From JAZDGX01 sp964482205 (lineage in GTDB: Bacteria > Eisenbacteria > RBG-16-71-46 > CAIMUX01 > WJJG01), in the NCBI GenBank assembly GCA_964482205.1, contig CAYZWI010000012.1, forward strand, positions 65,777 to 129,776: a stretch of 64,000 bases of DNA. Reading direction: 5' to 3'. Positions 56,659 to 64,000 of the stretch are shown in pieces. The notes below the pieces were generated by a model. The model saw only the letters and a program-made list of their open reading frames with translations, did no database searches and had not been told where the DNA came from. Position numbers and translations under genes: made by a program. Positions within the stretch are counted from its first letter, which is position 1, and each line of letters opens with the position of its first letter.

Positions 56659-57160
56659 GCTTCCGCCTTTCCGCGTTTCCACCAGCTTGGCGCTTTCGCT
56701 CACTCGAGCCCATTCCGGATCTTCGGGTGCTCCGCGGCCTCGTGGGTCCGCGGTTTACCGGTGTCGCCACCCGAAAAACAGCGATCAATTCTATCAGAAC
56801 CGCCCGCGATAGGGGTGGCGAAACCGGCCGCCTCACGGTCTCCAAACGGATTCCGCGGGGTGGGCGGCCGGAGGGCCTCTCCCGGCCAGAAGGCGCATTT
56901 CGGCAATCCGCCCCGGGCTGGATGGCCTGAATCCGCCGATTGCGCGGAAGCGCGGACGCGCTCCCCCGAAGACACGCAGACGAGCCGCAGGATTCGAGCA
57001 ATCGTGCCGAACAATCACCCAAGGACGGACGGGAACCTTCCAAGGACGAAAGAAAGCTCGGGAGGCTATGGACTCGAAGAGACGCCAAGCATCTCGAGAG
57101 TCGCAACATTCCCGCTGAGGGGTCGCGGACGAAGGCTCAGACGGGAGGGAGGAGGCTGCA
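56659..57160. other. Non-coding region upstream of YitT-family and small secreted genes
   Basis: A 500-bp divergent gap. It holds the minus-strand extended -10 at 56788-56796 and no supported gene. Confidence 0.5.
56788..56796 (-). promoter_or_regulatory. Extended -10 promoter TGATAGAAT
   Basis: On the minus strand the TGnTAnAAT form lies about 130 bp upstream of the YitT-family start. Confidence 0.5.
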
Positions 57161-57463
57161 ATGGTTCACGAGAAAAGCACGCGGCGCGGCATGTGGGCTT
57201 TGGCGATTCTCATGGGAATCGCGTTGTTGTTCCCCGGCTCGGCGCTGGCCAAGCAGACCAAAAAGGTGATCGCTCTGCGGACGAACAGCCGCGTAGTCAC
57301 CGTTCAACCGCACGCGCGTGGGCCCGTCGATCGTCCCGTTCGCCGGTACATCATCCGTAGCGACAATCCGACTATCAGCAGGATCTGGGTGCCCGGCCAC
57401 CACACCATCACGCAGCGCGGCACCCGGATGTGGGTCGCTGGACATTTTCGCTCCGTGCACTGA
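57161..57463 (+). CDS. Small exported basic protein
   Basis: 100 residues, ATG with GGGAGGAGG seven bases upstream. A clear signal peptide (about 1-30, MWALAILMGIALLFPGSALA) is followed by a basic mature part ending RIWVPGHHTITQRGTRMWVAGHFRSVH. The repeated W.PGH / W.AGH pattern resembles the YXWVPGHW-type repeats of small periplasmic proteins. It has its own terminator. The function is unknown. Confidence 0.75.
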   Translation: MVHEKSTRRGMWALAILMGIALLFPGSALAKQTKKVIALRTNSRVVTVQPHARGPVDRPVRRYIIRSDNPTISRIWVPGHHTITQRGTRMWVAGHFRSVH

Positions 57464-57487
57464 TCCGAACTCCCAAGCCTCCGAAGC

Positions 57488-57535
57488 GAGCCGTCCTGTC
57501 GCCGGTGCGCCGGTGCGGACGGCTCCTTCGTTTTT
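57488..57535 (+). terminator. Intrinsic terminator with U-tract
   Basis: A 9-bp perfect stem GAGCCGTCC / GGACGGCTC, with an inner GC-rich hairpin, is followed by CTTCG and five Ts. It is the clearest intrinsic terminator of the window, 25 bp after the small exported protein. Confidence 0.8.
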
Positions 57536-57666
57536 CCGCTTTCCCCGCTGCCCGCCTTGCGCACTCGTGGATCCGATATCGGCCCCCCGTCGCGCCGTCG
57601 TTTCTGAGCTCCGCCGCCGCCCGTCTTGCCGGGCCGGTGACCAGCCAGGAAGCTGGCCGGAAGACA

Positions 57667-57694
57667 TTGACAAGAGCAGAAAGCCGTCTATCAT
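57667..57694 (+). promoter_or_regulatory. Sigma-70-like promoter, TTGACA-16-TATCAT
   Basis: A perfect -35 and a near-consensus -10 in an AT-rich stretch; the leader to the 57927 start would be about 225 nt. A second -10-like TGCTATAGC is at 57747-57755. Confidence 0.6.
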
Positions 57695-57926
57695 TCGTCC
57701 CTGATTCGTTGTTCTTTCAACTATTTCCATTTATTGGTACTTGGGGTGCTATAGCATCTCACTTGCATGTCGAAGGGAACCGGAAACGAGAGGTGGCGCC
57801 ATGCAGGATCGAGGGGCGGACCATTGGATGATCCGTCGCCTGGACCGGCCCATGACCTGATGCGCTGCTTCGAACCGGCACGCCCTGATGGCAGGGCAAT
57901 CGCGACAAGCAGGAGGAGGATCGTCG

Positions 57927-58778
57927 ATGGCTGTCGTGAAGAAGAACTCGCCCTTTGAAGATCTCAGTGGACGAGTCGGCGATCTCGTCTTTCGACGGCG
58001 CGGAGGAAAGACGATCGTCTCCCGACGGCCGGCGAAGAAGGAGAAGAAGAGGCCTTCGACCAAACCGCGCGAAGGGGCGATGAGCCGTTTTCGGGAGGCC
58101 GTGATCTTCGCGCGCGAAGCCCGGCATCAGCCCGCGTTCCGCAGTCTCTGCCGCCAGCTCCGCGGAGCTTCGCCCTACCATCTCGCGATCCAGGATTACC
58201 TGAGCATTCCTTCCATCGAGACGATCGACGATCGAGCGGTGACCGCCTCGGGCGGCCCGCTCATCGTCACCGTTCAGGAGCTCATCGCCGTTCGTGAAGT
58301 GCGCGCCCGAATCGAAGGAGGAGGGTGGGTGCGCGGGCGGGCGATGGGCCTTTCCGCGAAGCCGGTCGCGCGCCAAGGCGAAGGCGTCAAGGAGGCGGCG
58401 CCCTCGCCATCGAGCGCGCGCTCCACGCTCACGCCCGCCGACAGATTCTTTCGCCGCGTGCCGAACGATGCACGCGCCTCGAATGCAGGGTCTCCACAGG
58501 CGGATTCGCCGGGAATGGGATCGGGCGTGGAAGCGCCGTCCGCTCGGGTCGCCGGTCGCTCACCGGCCGTGGCGAATGCCATGACCGGCGAGGCGGCAGG
58601 CCAACGAGAAGGGCCATCGGACGACTCTGGCCGCAATCGATCGCCGGCGAATGCACAGGTCAGCACTTGGCGAATCGATCTGCCGCGCGGTGGCGAGATT
58701 GAAATCGTCGCGTACGACTACGCAGGCAACCAGGCGCAGGAGAAACGCACGGTGGGATCGAAGGATGCGAACGCGTGA
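57927..58778 (+). CDS. Hypothetical protein with basic N-terminal motif
   Basis: 283 residues, ATG with GGAGGAGG seven bases upstream. The N-terminus contains a SGRVGDLVFRRRGGKTIV motif, which resembles the sGk.G..v.r..nG...ir..p opening of a Bacteroidetes protein family (DUF6266-like); this is a weak, by-eye similarity. Residues 60-150 may form a small beta-domain (LIVTVQELIAVREVRARIEGG); a Ser/Ala/Pro-rich low-complexity stretch follows (150-250) and a final strand pair (WRIDLPRGGEIEIVAYDY). There is no signal peptide. It converges on selD. Confidence 0.72.
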   Translation: MAVVKKNSPFEDLSGRVGDLVFRRRGGKTIVSRRPAKKEKKRPSTKPREGAMSRFREAVIFAREARHQPAFRSLCRQLRGASPYHLAIQDYLSIPSIETIDDRAVTASGGPLIVTVQELIAVREVRARIEGGGWVRGRAMGLSAKPVARQGEGVKEAAPSPSSARSTLTPADRFFRRVPNDARASNAGSPQADSPGMGSGVEAPSARVAGRSPAVANAMTGEAAGQREGPSDDSGRNRSPANAQVSTWRIDLPRGGEIEIVAYDYAGNQAQEKRTVGSKDANA

Positions 58779-58885
58779 GGAAGGCGCCTGCCGGCGCTGA
58801 AGGCGGCCTGACGGGGGTCCCTGCATCGCTCGGCGTCGTTTCGCGCCGTGGAAGCGCGCGCGTGCTGGCGGCCATGAGGATCGCT

Positions 58886-59935
58886 CTACTCGACGCGAAT
58901 CGTGCCCCCCGTTCCCCCTTCGACGCGGCCGACGATTGCGGATGACGACACGCCCGCGTCACGCAAGGCATGCAGCAGGCCCTCGGCTTCAGAGAAATCG
59001 ACCGCGATCAGCAATCCCCCCGAGGTCTGAGGATCGAAGAGCGCTTGGGCCATTTCTTCCGAGACATCCGGACCAAAGTGGGCCATGGATTCGCGGTATT
59101 TGCGATTGCGGAAGAGCCCTCCAGGCAGGAATCCCGCGGCCGCGTACTCGAGAACATCCGACATCAAGGGAATCTCGCGTGCCTGCAGGACGAACCCCAG
59201 GTCGCTGCCCTCCACCATCTCGCAGGCGTGTCCGATCAGGCCGAAGCCGGTCACGTCGGTGCACGCGTGCACGGGAAAGCGGGCCATCGTCTCTGCCGCC
59301 TTCCGGTTGAGGGTCGTCATGGAAGTGACGGATTCCGATTGCGCTTTCTCGCCCGCCGCATCGTTCTTGAGCGCCGTCGAGATGATCCCCGTCCCCAACG
59401 GCTTGGTGAGGATCAGCCGGTCGCCGGGTCGCGCGCCTTGATTCGTGAGCACGCGATCGGGATGCACGATCCCGGTCACCGAGAGGCCGAACTTGAGCTC
59501 GGGATCCTTGATACTGTGTCCGCCGGCCAGCACGGTGTCGGCCTCGCGAAGCTTCTCGAGTCCTCCGCGGAGCACCTCGCGCAGTACATCGATGTCCATG
59601 GTATCGAGCGGAAAGCAGACGATGTTCATCGCGCACAGCGGCCAGCCGCCCATGGCGTAGACATCGCTCAGCGAATTGGCGGTCGCGATCTGCCCGAAGA
59701 GAAACGGGTCATCCACGATCGGCGTGAAGAAGTCGACCGTCTGGATGAGCGCGATTTCATCCGTCAGCTTGTACACGCCCGCATCGTCGGGCTTCTCGAG
59801 CCCCACGATCAGGTTCGGATTTGTCGAGACTTCCAGACCGCAGAGCGCACGGGCCAGGTCCCCTGGCCCCAGCTTCGATGCTCAGCCGGCGCCGGTAACG
59901 GTCTGCGTCAGCCTTGGCCGCAGCGAATCCACCAC
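58886..59935 (-). CDS. selD: Selenide, water dikinase (SelD) with an in-frame UGA selenocysteine codon
   Basis: 349 residues when the UGA at 59882-59884 is read as Sec. SelD makes selenophosphate from selenide and ATP. The body is clear: DDAGVYKL, TVDFFTPIVDDP, ANSLSDVYAMGG, GGHSIKDPE, GTGIISTA, HACTDVTGFGLIGHA and DPQTSGGLL. Upstream of the first ordinary start candidate (GTG at 59806) the frame continues RLTQTVTGAG-U-ASKLGPGDL, which matches E. coli SelD GAGCGCK with U in place of catalytic Cys17 and the Lys preserved. The tandem GTG start (59935 or 59932) follows AAGAGGAG. If UGA were a stop the enzyme would lose its catalytic segment. The hairpin at 59851-59869 fits a bacterial SECIS. Confidence 0.93.
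59851..59869 (-). promoter_or_regulatory. SECIS-like hairpin after the selD UGA codon
   Basis: In the transcript GGGCCAGG pairs perfectly with CCTGGCCC around a GGA loop. The loop begins 21 nt after the UGA and its first base is G, as bacterial SECIS elements require. Confidence 0.8.
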
Positions 59936-60396
59936 CCATCTCCTCTTCGTTTGCTCTTCTCACGGAATCCGCGCATCGCTTCGCGCGCGCCCGGATCGTA
60001 ACCTTCGCAAAACAAAAGGCAAAGTCGTCATTGCGCCGCGCAGGCGTTTGCGTCGTCCACCAAGGTTGCGCGAAAATTGGGGATGTGAGGGCGAGGGCCC
60101 GAGCGCGATTGCCCTCAGGCCGCCAAAGAAGCACGGGAAAGAGCCGGCGTCCTGGAAGTGGCCGAAATCCAATGGCGATTTACCGGCCGATCCGCGACCT
60201 CGCCTGGGCGTCTCATCAACTCCGCGGCCGCACGCGCGATTCCCGTGACGCGAGCCAAAACCGCCAAGTCTGTCGGCCATCGAAACGAGATCGACGCGGA
60301 CGCGCGGGAGGTCCAGGTCGGCAGATGCCACCCAAATGCGCGGACATTTTCGATGCGGGTGCGACTAGTCGCTCATTCATCTTGGAGATGGAGCGA

Positions 60397-60412
60397 TGTC
60401 GGATGTCCGACA
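60397..60412. repeat. Palindrome TGTCGGATGTCCGACA, candidate parS copy 1
   Basis: 7-bp perfect arms around TG; here the symmetry extends one more base on each side. An identical copy lies inside parB 1.5 kb away (61918-61933), and 20 nt are shared between the two. Confidence 0.6.
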
Positions 60413-60943
60413 TGGTCCGACGACGAACCCGGCGACCATCCCGGTCACTTCCTGCGACGCTCGGTCCGCGAGAGATCCCGAATCAGAACGCCGGGGATGG
60501 CCAGGACTGCCTGGCCAAAGGAAGCGTTGCCGCACACGAATCGGGTCTCGCCACGGACGATTCATGAGACTTCAGGTTTCCGTCGATTCACGGTGGCTGA
60601 CTTTCAGGCGAGGCGCGTCCCGGGCCGACGCGACCCTCAGGGCGACGAATGCACATTCGGCCGTCGGCCTCCGGGTGCGAGCGGCTCAGGCGCGCGGCGA
60701 TCGGCAAGCGGCCGGCCTCTGGCAAGAGACCCCGGTCACCCAGACACGCGAGAGCCTCCATCGACGGCTTGGTGACTCGGATGACGGAGTGCTACTCCGC
60801 AAAGACCCCACTCCGCAAAGAAGGAGAGTTCCGTCGAAGTCCGCGAAGGTGGAATGCCGGCATGGGGAGATGCCAGGCGAAATCCAAATGGAGCCCGACC
60901 GGGGCACGGGACATCGCACTGCATCGAGTGCCAAGCGGAGCGC

Positions 60944-61046
60944 CACATGGGGCCGGCATCGAGGCCCAAATGGATCCTCATGTGGGGCCGGCATCGGCCC
61001 TGAATGGAACCTCACAGGGGGCCGACGTCGACCCCAAACGGGGGCA
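60944..61046 (+). repeat. Degenerate tandem repeat, three units of 34-35 bp
   Basis: Units beginning CACATGGGGCCGGCATCG, CATGTGGGGCCGGCATCG and CACAGGGGGCCGACGTCG follow each other directly; more decayed similarity continues upstream. Confidence 0.6.
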
Positions 61047-61630
61047 GAAGACGAGGCCACGCAAGCCAACTTGAACCCCTTGTGACTACCACACGGGGTC
61101 GATTTGAAGATGCCCTCCCGAGCGAGCAGAGCTCTTCGTCGTTCAGCCCCTCGGCCATTCGAGGAGCCCAAATTTCCTCCGCCACGCGGGCTCCCGACCT
61201 CGAAGTCCGGAGACTCGAAATCGCGGGCGATTTACGGCCAATAGGGCAGAAATCACATTAGTCATCGTTGCACATTCGTCTGTCGTTCGTAATTCGTCTA
61301 TCTGATTGCAATAGAACATCAGGCGTTGTAGAAGCAAAATTATTGCTTTTCCCTCATGCAACCGGGAAGCGAATCCAGATTCAGCCGTCCGGTTCGGCCA
61401 GTGAACAAAGGAGTCGCGCTCCGCGCGGACTGGAAGGCCACGGCGGTCCTTTTCCGCCTCGTGAATCGCCTCCAAGAGGTCATCAAATTCTCAGCGATCT
61501 CGGGGAGCCCGTTCATTGACGAGGGAGCCAAGTGGGGCTGATCGGAGACATGATTCCACGAGCACGGAAGGAAGGCGACCCGAACGAAAGTGGGGTGATG
61601 AAGGGGAAGGAAGAGCGAGGCTCGGGATGA

Positions 61631-62476
61631 CTACTTCTTCCCCTCCCGCACCCGCTCCATCGCCCGCTCGAGAGCCCGGAGCACTTCGTCACGGTTCGCG
61701 GTCGCCTTCGAGAAGCGCACCGTCACGACCGCGGCGGGGTCGTCGAGCTTGATGGTCTCGACATGGTGCTTGGGCCGCCCGACCCTTGCCTTCCCGCCTC
61801 GCTGCTTGCGAGCCTCGCGCACCGTGAGGCGGCCTTCCTTGACCGCCTCCCACATCCGGTGCCGCTTTTGCGCGTCGCGTTCCCGGACGATGTGCAGAAG
61901 CTGTGACTTGGAGGCGATGTCGGATGTCCGACACTCGAGCTTCATCTCGTCGGGCAGATCGAGCAGGGCGAGCGCCTCGGCCACCGATACCCTCGACTTC
62001 CCCACGACGGCCGCGAGCTGCTCCTGGGTGTACCGAAAGCGATCGGCCAGCGCCTGGAACGCCTCGGCCTCTTCGATGGGCCGCAGGTTCTCGCGCTGGA
62101 GATTCTCGACGATCGCCAGCTCGAGCTCATTGCCATTCGTGATGAGCGCCGGGATCTTCCGCATCCCGACCGCGCGTGCCGCCCGGTAACGCCGTTCGCC
62201 GGCCACCAGGAGATAGCCGTCGCCGCCCGCTCGCTTCACGATCACCGGCTGCAGCAAGCCGTGCTCGCGAATGGACTGGGCGAGATCGTCGAGCGCCTGC
62301 GGATCGAAGTGCTTCCGCACCTGGTCGGGATTCGGAGTGATGGCGTCGAGCGGAATGTTCAGCATCTGCCGGAAATCGCGGGGCAAAGCGTCCAGCGGAT
62401 GCGCGGTGGTCTCTTGGGCGGCTTCGGCCTGCAGGCGGGCGCCCAGGCCTCTCAGACTGGCTCGCGGTTTGGGCAT
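61631..62476 (-). CDS. parB: ParB-family partition protein
   Basis: 281 residues. ATG four bases after the parA stop, so co-translated. The N-terminal CTPase/nuclease-fold region is clear: IPLDAITPNPDQVRKHFD, SIREHGLLQPVIVK, and GERRYRA, the family signature. The central HTH (YTQEQLAAVVGKSRVSVAEAL) follows, and the C-terminal part is a basic dimerisation tail. The segment ECRTSDIASK is encoded by DNA containing the 16-bp palindrome, so the gene may carry its own binding site. With ParA it should segregate the chromosome or a replicon. Confidence 0.95.
   Translation of the reverse strand: MPKPRASLRGLGARLQAEAAQETTAHPLDALPRDFRQMLNIPLDAITPNPDQVRKHFDPQALDDLAQSIREHGLLQPVIVKRAGGDGYLLVAGERRYRAARAVGMRKIPALITNGNELELAIVENLQRENLRPIEEAEAFQALADRFRYTQEQLAAVVGKSRVSVAEALALLDLPDEMKLECRTSDIASKSQLLHIVRERDAQKRHRMWEAVKEGRLTVREARKQRGGKARVGRPKHHVETIKLDDPAAVVTVRFSKATANRDEVLRALERAMERVREGKK
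61918..61933. repeat. Palindrome TGTCGGATGTCCGACA, candidate parS copy 2 (inside parB)
   Basis: Identical to the site at 60397-60412. A known precedent is the parS within spo0J (parB) of Bacillus subtilis, although the sequence here differs from canonical parS. Confidence 0.6.
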
Positions 62477-62480
62477 GCGG

Positions 62481-63350
62481 CTAGTTTTCCTGGGCTTTCG
62501 CTTCCTGCAAGTCGGCTTCTTGCGGTTCGGCAGTCTTCTGCCGTCCGGCTTCCGGAGGGACACGGTCTTCGCGCGCGCAGGCCGGGGCCTCGATCTCGAG
62601 CGCCAGTTCCCGGTACGCCTGCGAAAGCACATTGTGGGGGTCGTAGGTGAGCAGCGGCTCGCCCGAGACGGGCGCTTCCTTGATCCGCGTGCTCTGCTTG
62701 ATGACGGTGCGGAAGACCTTCTCGCCGTAAGTGGCCCGGATCTCGTCGAGCACTTCCCGTGCGTGGGTCGTCCGGCTGTTGAACATGGTGACGAGCACTC
62801 CCGCGAGCTCGAGCCGCGGGTTGAGTCGGCGGCGGACCTTTTCGACAGTCGTCCGGATCAAGAGATCTGCGCCGCGGAACGCTAGGTAATCGGCCTGCAC
62901 CGGTACCAGCACCTGGTCCGCCGCTGCCAACGCATTTGTGGTCAGGATTCCGAGACTTGGCGAGCAATCGATCAGGATGAAATCGTACGCGCGCTCGCTC
63001 GCCTGGATGGCATTCTTCAGGAAATACTCGCGGCTCATCTCGCCGATCAGCTCGGGCTCGGCTCTGGCGAGCTCGATGGACGAGGGCGCGAGGAAGAGCC
63101 CAGGCATCGAGGTGGGTCGCGTGACGGAGTCGAGCGAGACGGGGTTGCCCGAATCGAGCAGCGCGTCGTAGACCGTCCGCTCGAGCTTCAGCACTTCGAA
63201 TCCCAGAGACAGGCTCAAGCTGCTCTGGGGATCGAAGTCGATCAAAAGCACCTGGGAGCCGCGTTCCGCGAACGCGGCCCCGAGATTAGCCGTCGTCGTG
63301 GTCTTGCCGACCCCGCCCTTCTGATTCGCGATCGCGATGATTCTGCTCAT
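62481..63350 (-). CDS. parA: ParA-family ATPase
   Basis: 289 residues; ATG with GAGAAGGA upstream. The deviant Walker A KGGVGKTT (11-18), Walker A-prime VLLIDFDPQSSLSLS, and Walker B FILIDCSPSLGILTTNAL are intact, as is VPVQADYLAFRGADLL. This is the Soj-type ParA with no N-terminal HTH. The start overlaps the upstream HTH gene by 65 bp in another frame. It probably acts with ParB in DNA segregation on the nucleoid surface. The C-terminal 40 residues are acidic and low in complexity (PQEADLQEAKAQEN). Confidence 0.95.
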   Translation of the reverse strand: MSRIIAIANQKGGVGKTTTTANLGAAFAERGSQVLLIDFDPQSSLSLSLGFEVLKLERTVYDALLDSGNPVSLDSVTRPTSMPGLFLAPSSIELARAEPELIGEMSREYFLKNAIQASERAYDFILIDCSPSLGILTTNALAAADQVLVPVQADYLAFRGADLLIRTTVEKVRRRLNPRLELAGVLVTMFNSRTTHAREVLDEIRATYGEKVFRTVIKQSTRIKEAPVSGEPLLTYDPHNVLSQAYRELALEIEAPACAREDRVPPEAGRQKTAEPQEADLQEAKAQEN

Positions 63351-63606
63351 GCGTGTCCTTCTCGGAGAATTCTGCCTGCGCAAAGGCCGGTGCCCCCGTC
63401 GAGTGGTCCTCCCGGCCGGGGGCGGGCGTCGTCTTCCTCGCGTGTCTCAGCACCGCGCTCAACTCTTCCTCGCCGAAGACCCGCCAACCGTTCCGATCGC
63501 GCCCGGGCTCGGGCACCTTGCCGTCTTTCAACCACCGCAGAATCGTGTCGCGGCTCACTCCCGCTCTCTCGGCGATCTCGGCCGTCGAGTACGATTTCCT
63601 CGGCAT
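63286..63606 (-). CDS. MerR/excisionase-type helix-turn-helix protein
   Basis: 106 residues. The start MPRKSYSTAEIAERAGVSRDTILRWL, with KVPEPGRDRNGWRVF, is a MerR-type DNA-binding domain (HTH and wing). The C-terminal tail is charged, with no effector domain. It overlaps parA by 65 bp and follows a strong promoter, so it heads the par operon and probably autoregulates it or assists partition complex assembly. Two adjacent ATG codons (63609 and 63606) are possible; the ribosome site GGAG is rather far from both. Confidence 0.82.
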   Translation of the reverse strand: MPRKSYSTAEIAERAGVSRDTILRWLKDGKVPEPGRDRNGWRVFGEEELSAVLRHARKTTPAPGREDHSTGAPAFAQAEFSEKDTHEQNHRDRESEGRGRQDHDDG

Positions 63607-63655
63607 CATACGGTTGGCGTCTCCGCGCTCGAACGAACCCCAATGCTCACAGCAA

Positions 63656-63683
63656 CCCATAGCAGAGCGGGGAATCCTGTCAA
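63656..63683 (-). promoter_or_regulatory. par operon promoter, TTGACA-16-TATGGG with TGn
   Basis: On the minus strand a perfect -35 (63678-63683), a 16-bp spacer ending in TGC and a -10 TATGGG (63656-63661), about 50 bp upstream of the HTH gene. Confidence 0.65.
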
Positions 63684-63872
63684 GCGCGGCGGCGCCATTG
63701 GCGTCGTGAGGCGGGCGGGAGAGGCCCGAGGGGAATGGGCCCGAAAACGATTGCCTCCGGCATCGGCAAGAAGCGCCCAAGAAGCGGCCGGCCCAGCAGT
63801 TCGATGGGAGTGCATCCGAATCTTCGCCCCACCAAGGAGGCCAAGCCGGCGGTATCTTCCTCGCACAAAATC

Positions 63873-63881
63873 TGGTAAAAT
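63873..63881 (+). promoter_or_regulatory. Extended -10 promoter TGGTAAAAT
   Basis: TGnTAnAAT form, about 90 bp upstream of the partial gene at the right edge. Confidence 0.5.
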
Positions 63882-63973
63882 CGACTAGTTCGGCGTGCGT
63901 GCCTGCATGCGCACGCAAAAGGAGGGCTATGCATCCGCATGTAGGGCCATGCATCCCCAGGAAAGGAAGTCTC

Positions 63974-64000
63974 ATGAAGGTCTCACATCTCATCCTCATC
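63974..64000 (+). CDS. Start of a gene cut by the window edge
   Basis: An ATG preceded by AGGAAAGGAAG opens MKVSHLILI, which could begin a signal peptide. Only nine codons are visible, so nothing else can be said. Confidence 0.4.

Larger units (their letters stand above)
59936..61630. other. 1.7-kb region without a supported gene
   Basis: No ORF shows a recognisable domain or a ribosome site with good coding structure, and I find no tRNA. The region holds one copy of the candidate parS palindrome (60397-60412), a decayed tandem repeat (60944-61046) and an AT-rich stretch near 61240-61350. Confidence 0.5.
63610..63973. other. Divergent region between par operon and right-edge gene
   Basis: 364 bp with a strong leftward promoter (63656-63683), a rightward extended -10 (63873-63881) and a short direct repeat ATGCATCC (about 63929 and 63950). 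No other gene is seen. Confidence 0.5.

Noticed and set aside
58886..59806. SelD starting at GTG 59806 as a truncated gene or pseudogene
   Set aside because: The upstream in-frame text matches the SelD N-terminus up to and beyond a UGA placed at the catalytic residue, with a SECIS-like hairpin; Sec decoding explains it better.
59914..61171. Several overlapping ORFs between selD and parB
   Set aside because: Composition is Arg/Pro/Ser rich in every frame, without motifs or ribosome sites.
61143..61475. Minus-strand TTG ORF of 110 codons
   Set aside because: Some text looks protein-like, but the start is weak and no family is recognised.

Overview
The window is high-GC bacterial DNA. Three large secreted proteins end in a FlgD-like Ig / type IX-style C-terminal module, and two of them are gingipain-like (C25) proteins. 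That combination, with a UGA-encoded selenoprotein SelD, points to an FCB-group bacterium of the Eisenbacteria / Krumholzibacteriota kind. This placement is inference; no rRNA or ribosomal gene is present to confirm it. I see no tRNA, rRNA, CRISPR array or insertion sequence.

Layout. 0-9 kb: the end of an HDOD signalling protein, peptidase T, a multi-PAS sensor coupled to a sigma-54 activator, a CYTH protein and a lipoprotein. 9-20.5 kb: two giant C25-family secreted proteins and a parallel beta-helix protein, with clear hairpin terminators. 20.7-23.9 kb: a three-gene operon of two radical SAM proteins and a membrane-bound glycosyltransferase. 24.2-45.6 kb: a ten-gene minus-strand cluster coding for an Hsp70-like protein with Zn-ribbon and Ig-like N-terminal domains, a degenerate actin/Hsp70-like paralogue, a coiled-coil membrane protein, an unknown protein, a Zn-ribbon/beta-propeller protein, a membrane-anchored vWA protein, a 3-TM protein, a large tubulin-like GTPase, a PEGA/outer-membrane-type protein and a 13-repeat Sel1 protein. 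This is the best candidate here for an undescribed system: a nucleotide-driven machine spanning the envelope, with both a tubulin-fold and actin-fold ATPases.

45.9-55.2 kb looks like a defence or conflict island: a SLOG plus 4-TM protein divergent from a TIR-receiver fusion (a Thoeris-like logic), a DUF932-like protein overlapping an SF2 helicase, a divergent XRE/ImmA regulatory pair with candidate operators, and an M48 peptidase with a TerB-like tail. 55.3-59.9 kb holds small and conserved genes and selD, whose active-site codon is UGA followed by a SECIS-like hairpin. 61.6-63.7 kb is a parB-parA-HTH partition operon with a strong promoter. A perfect-arm 16-bp palindrome occurs twice near it, once inside parB, and is a candidate parS. 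The long ORFs lying opposite real genes are GC-driven shadows and are not annotated.
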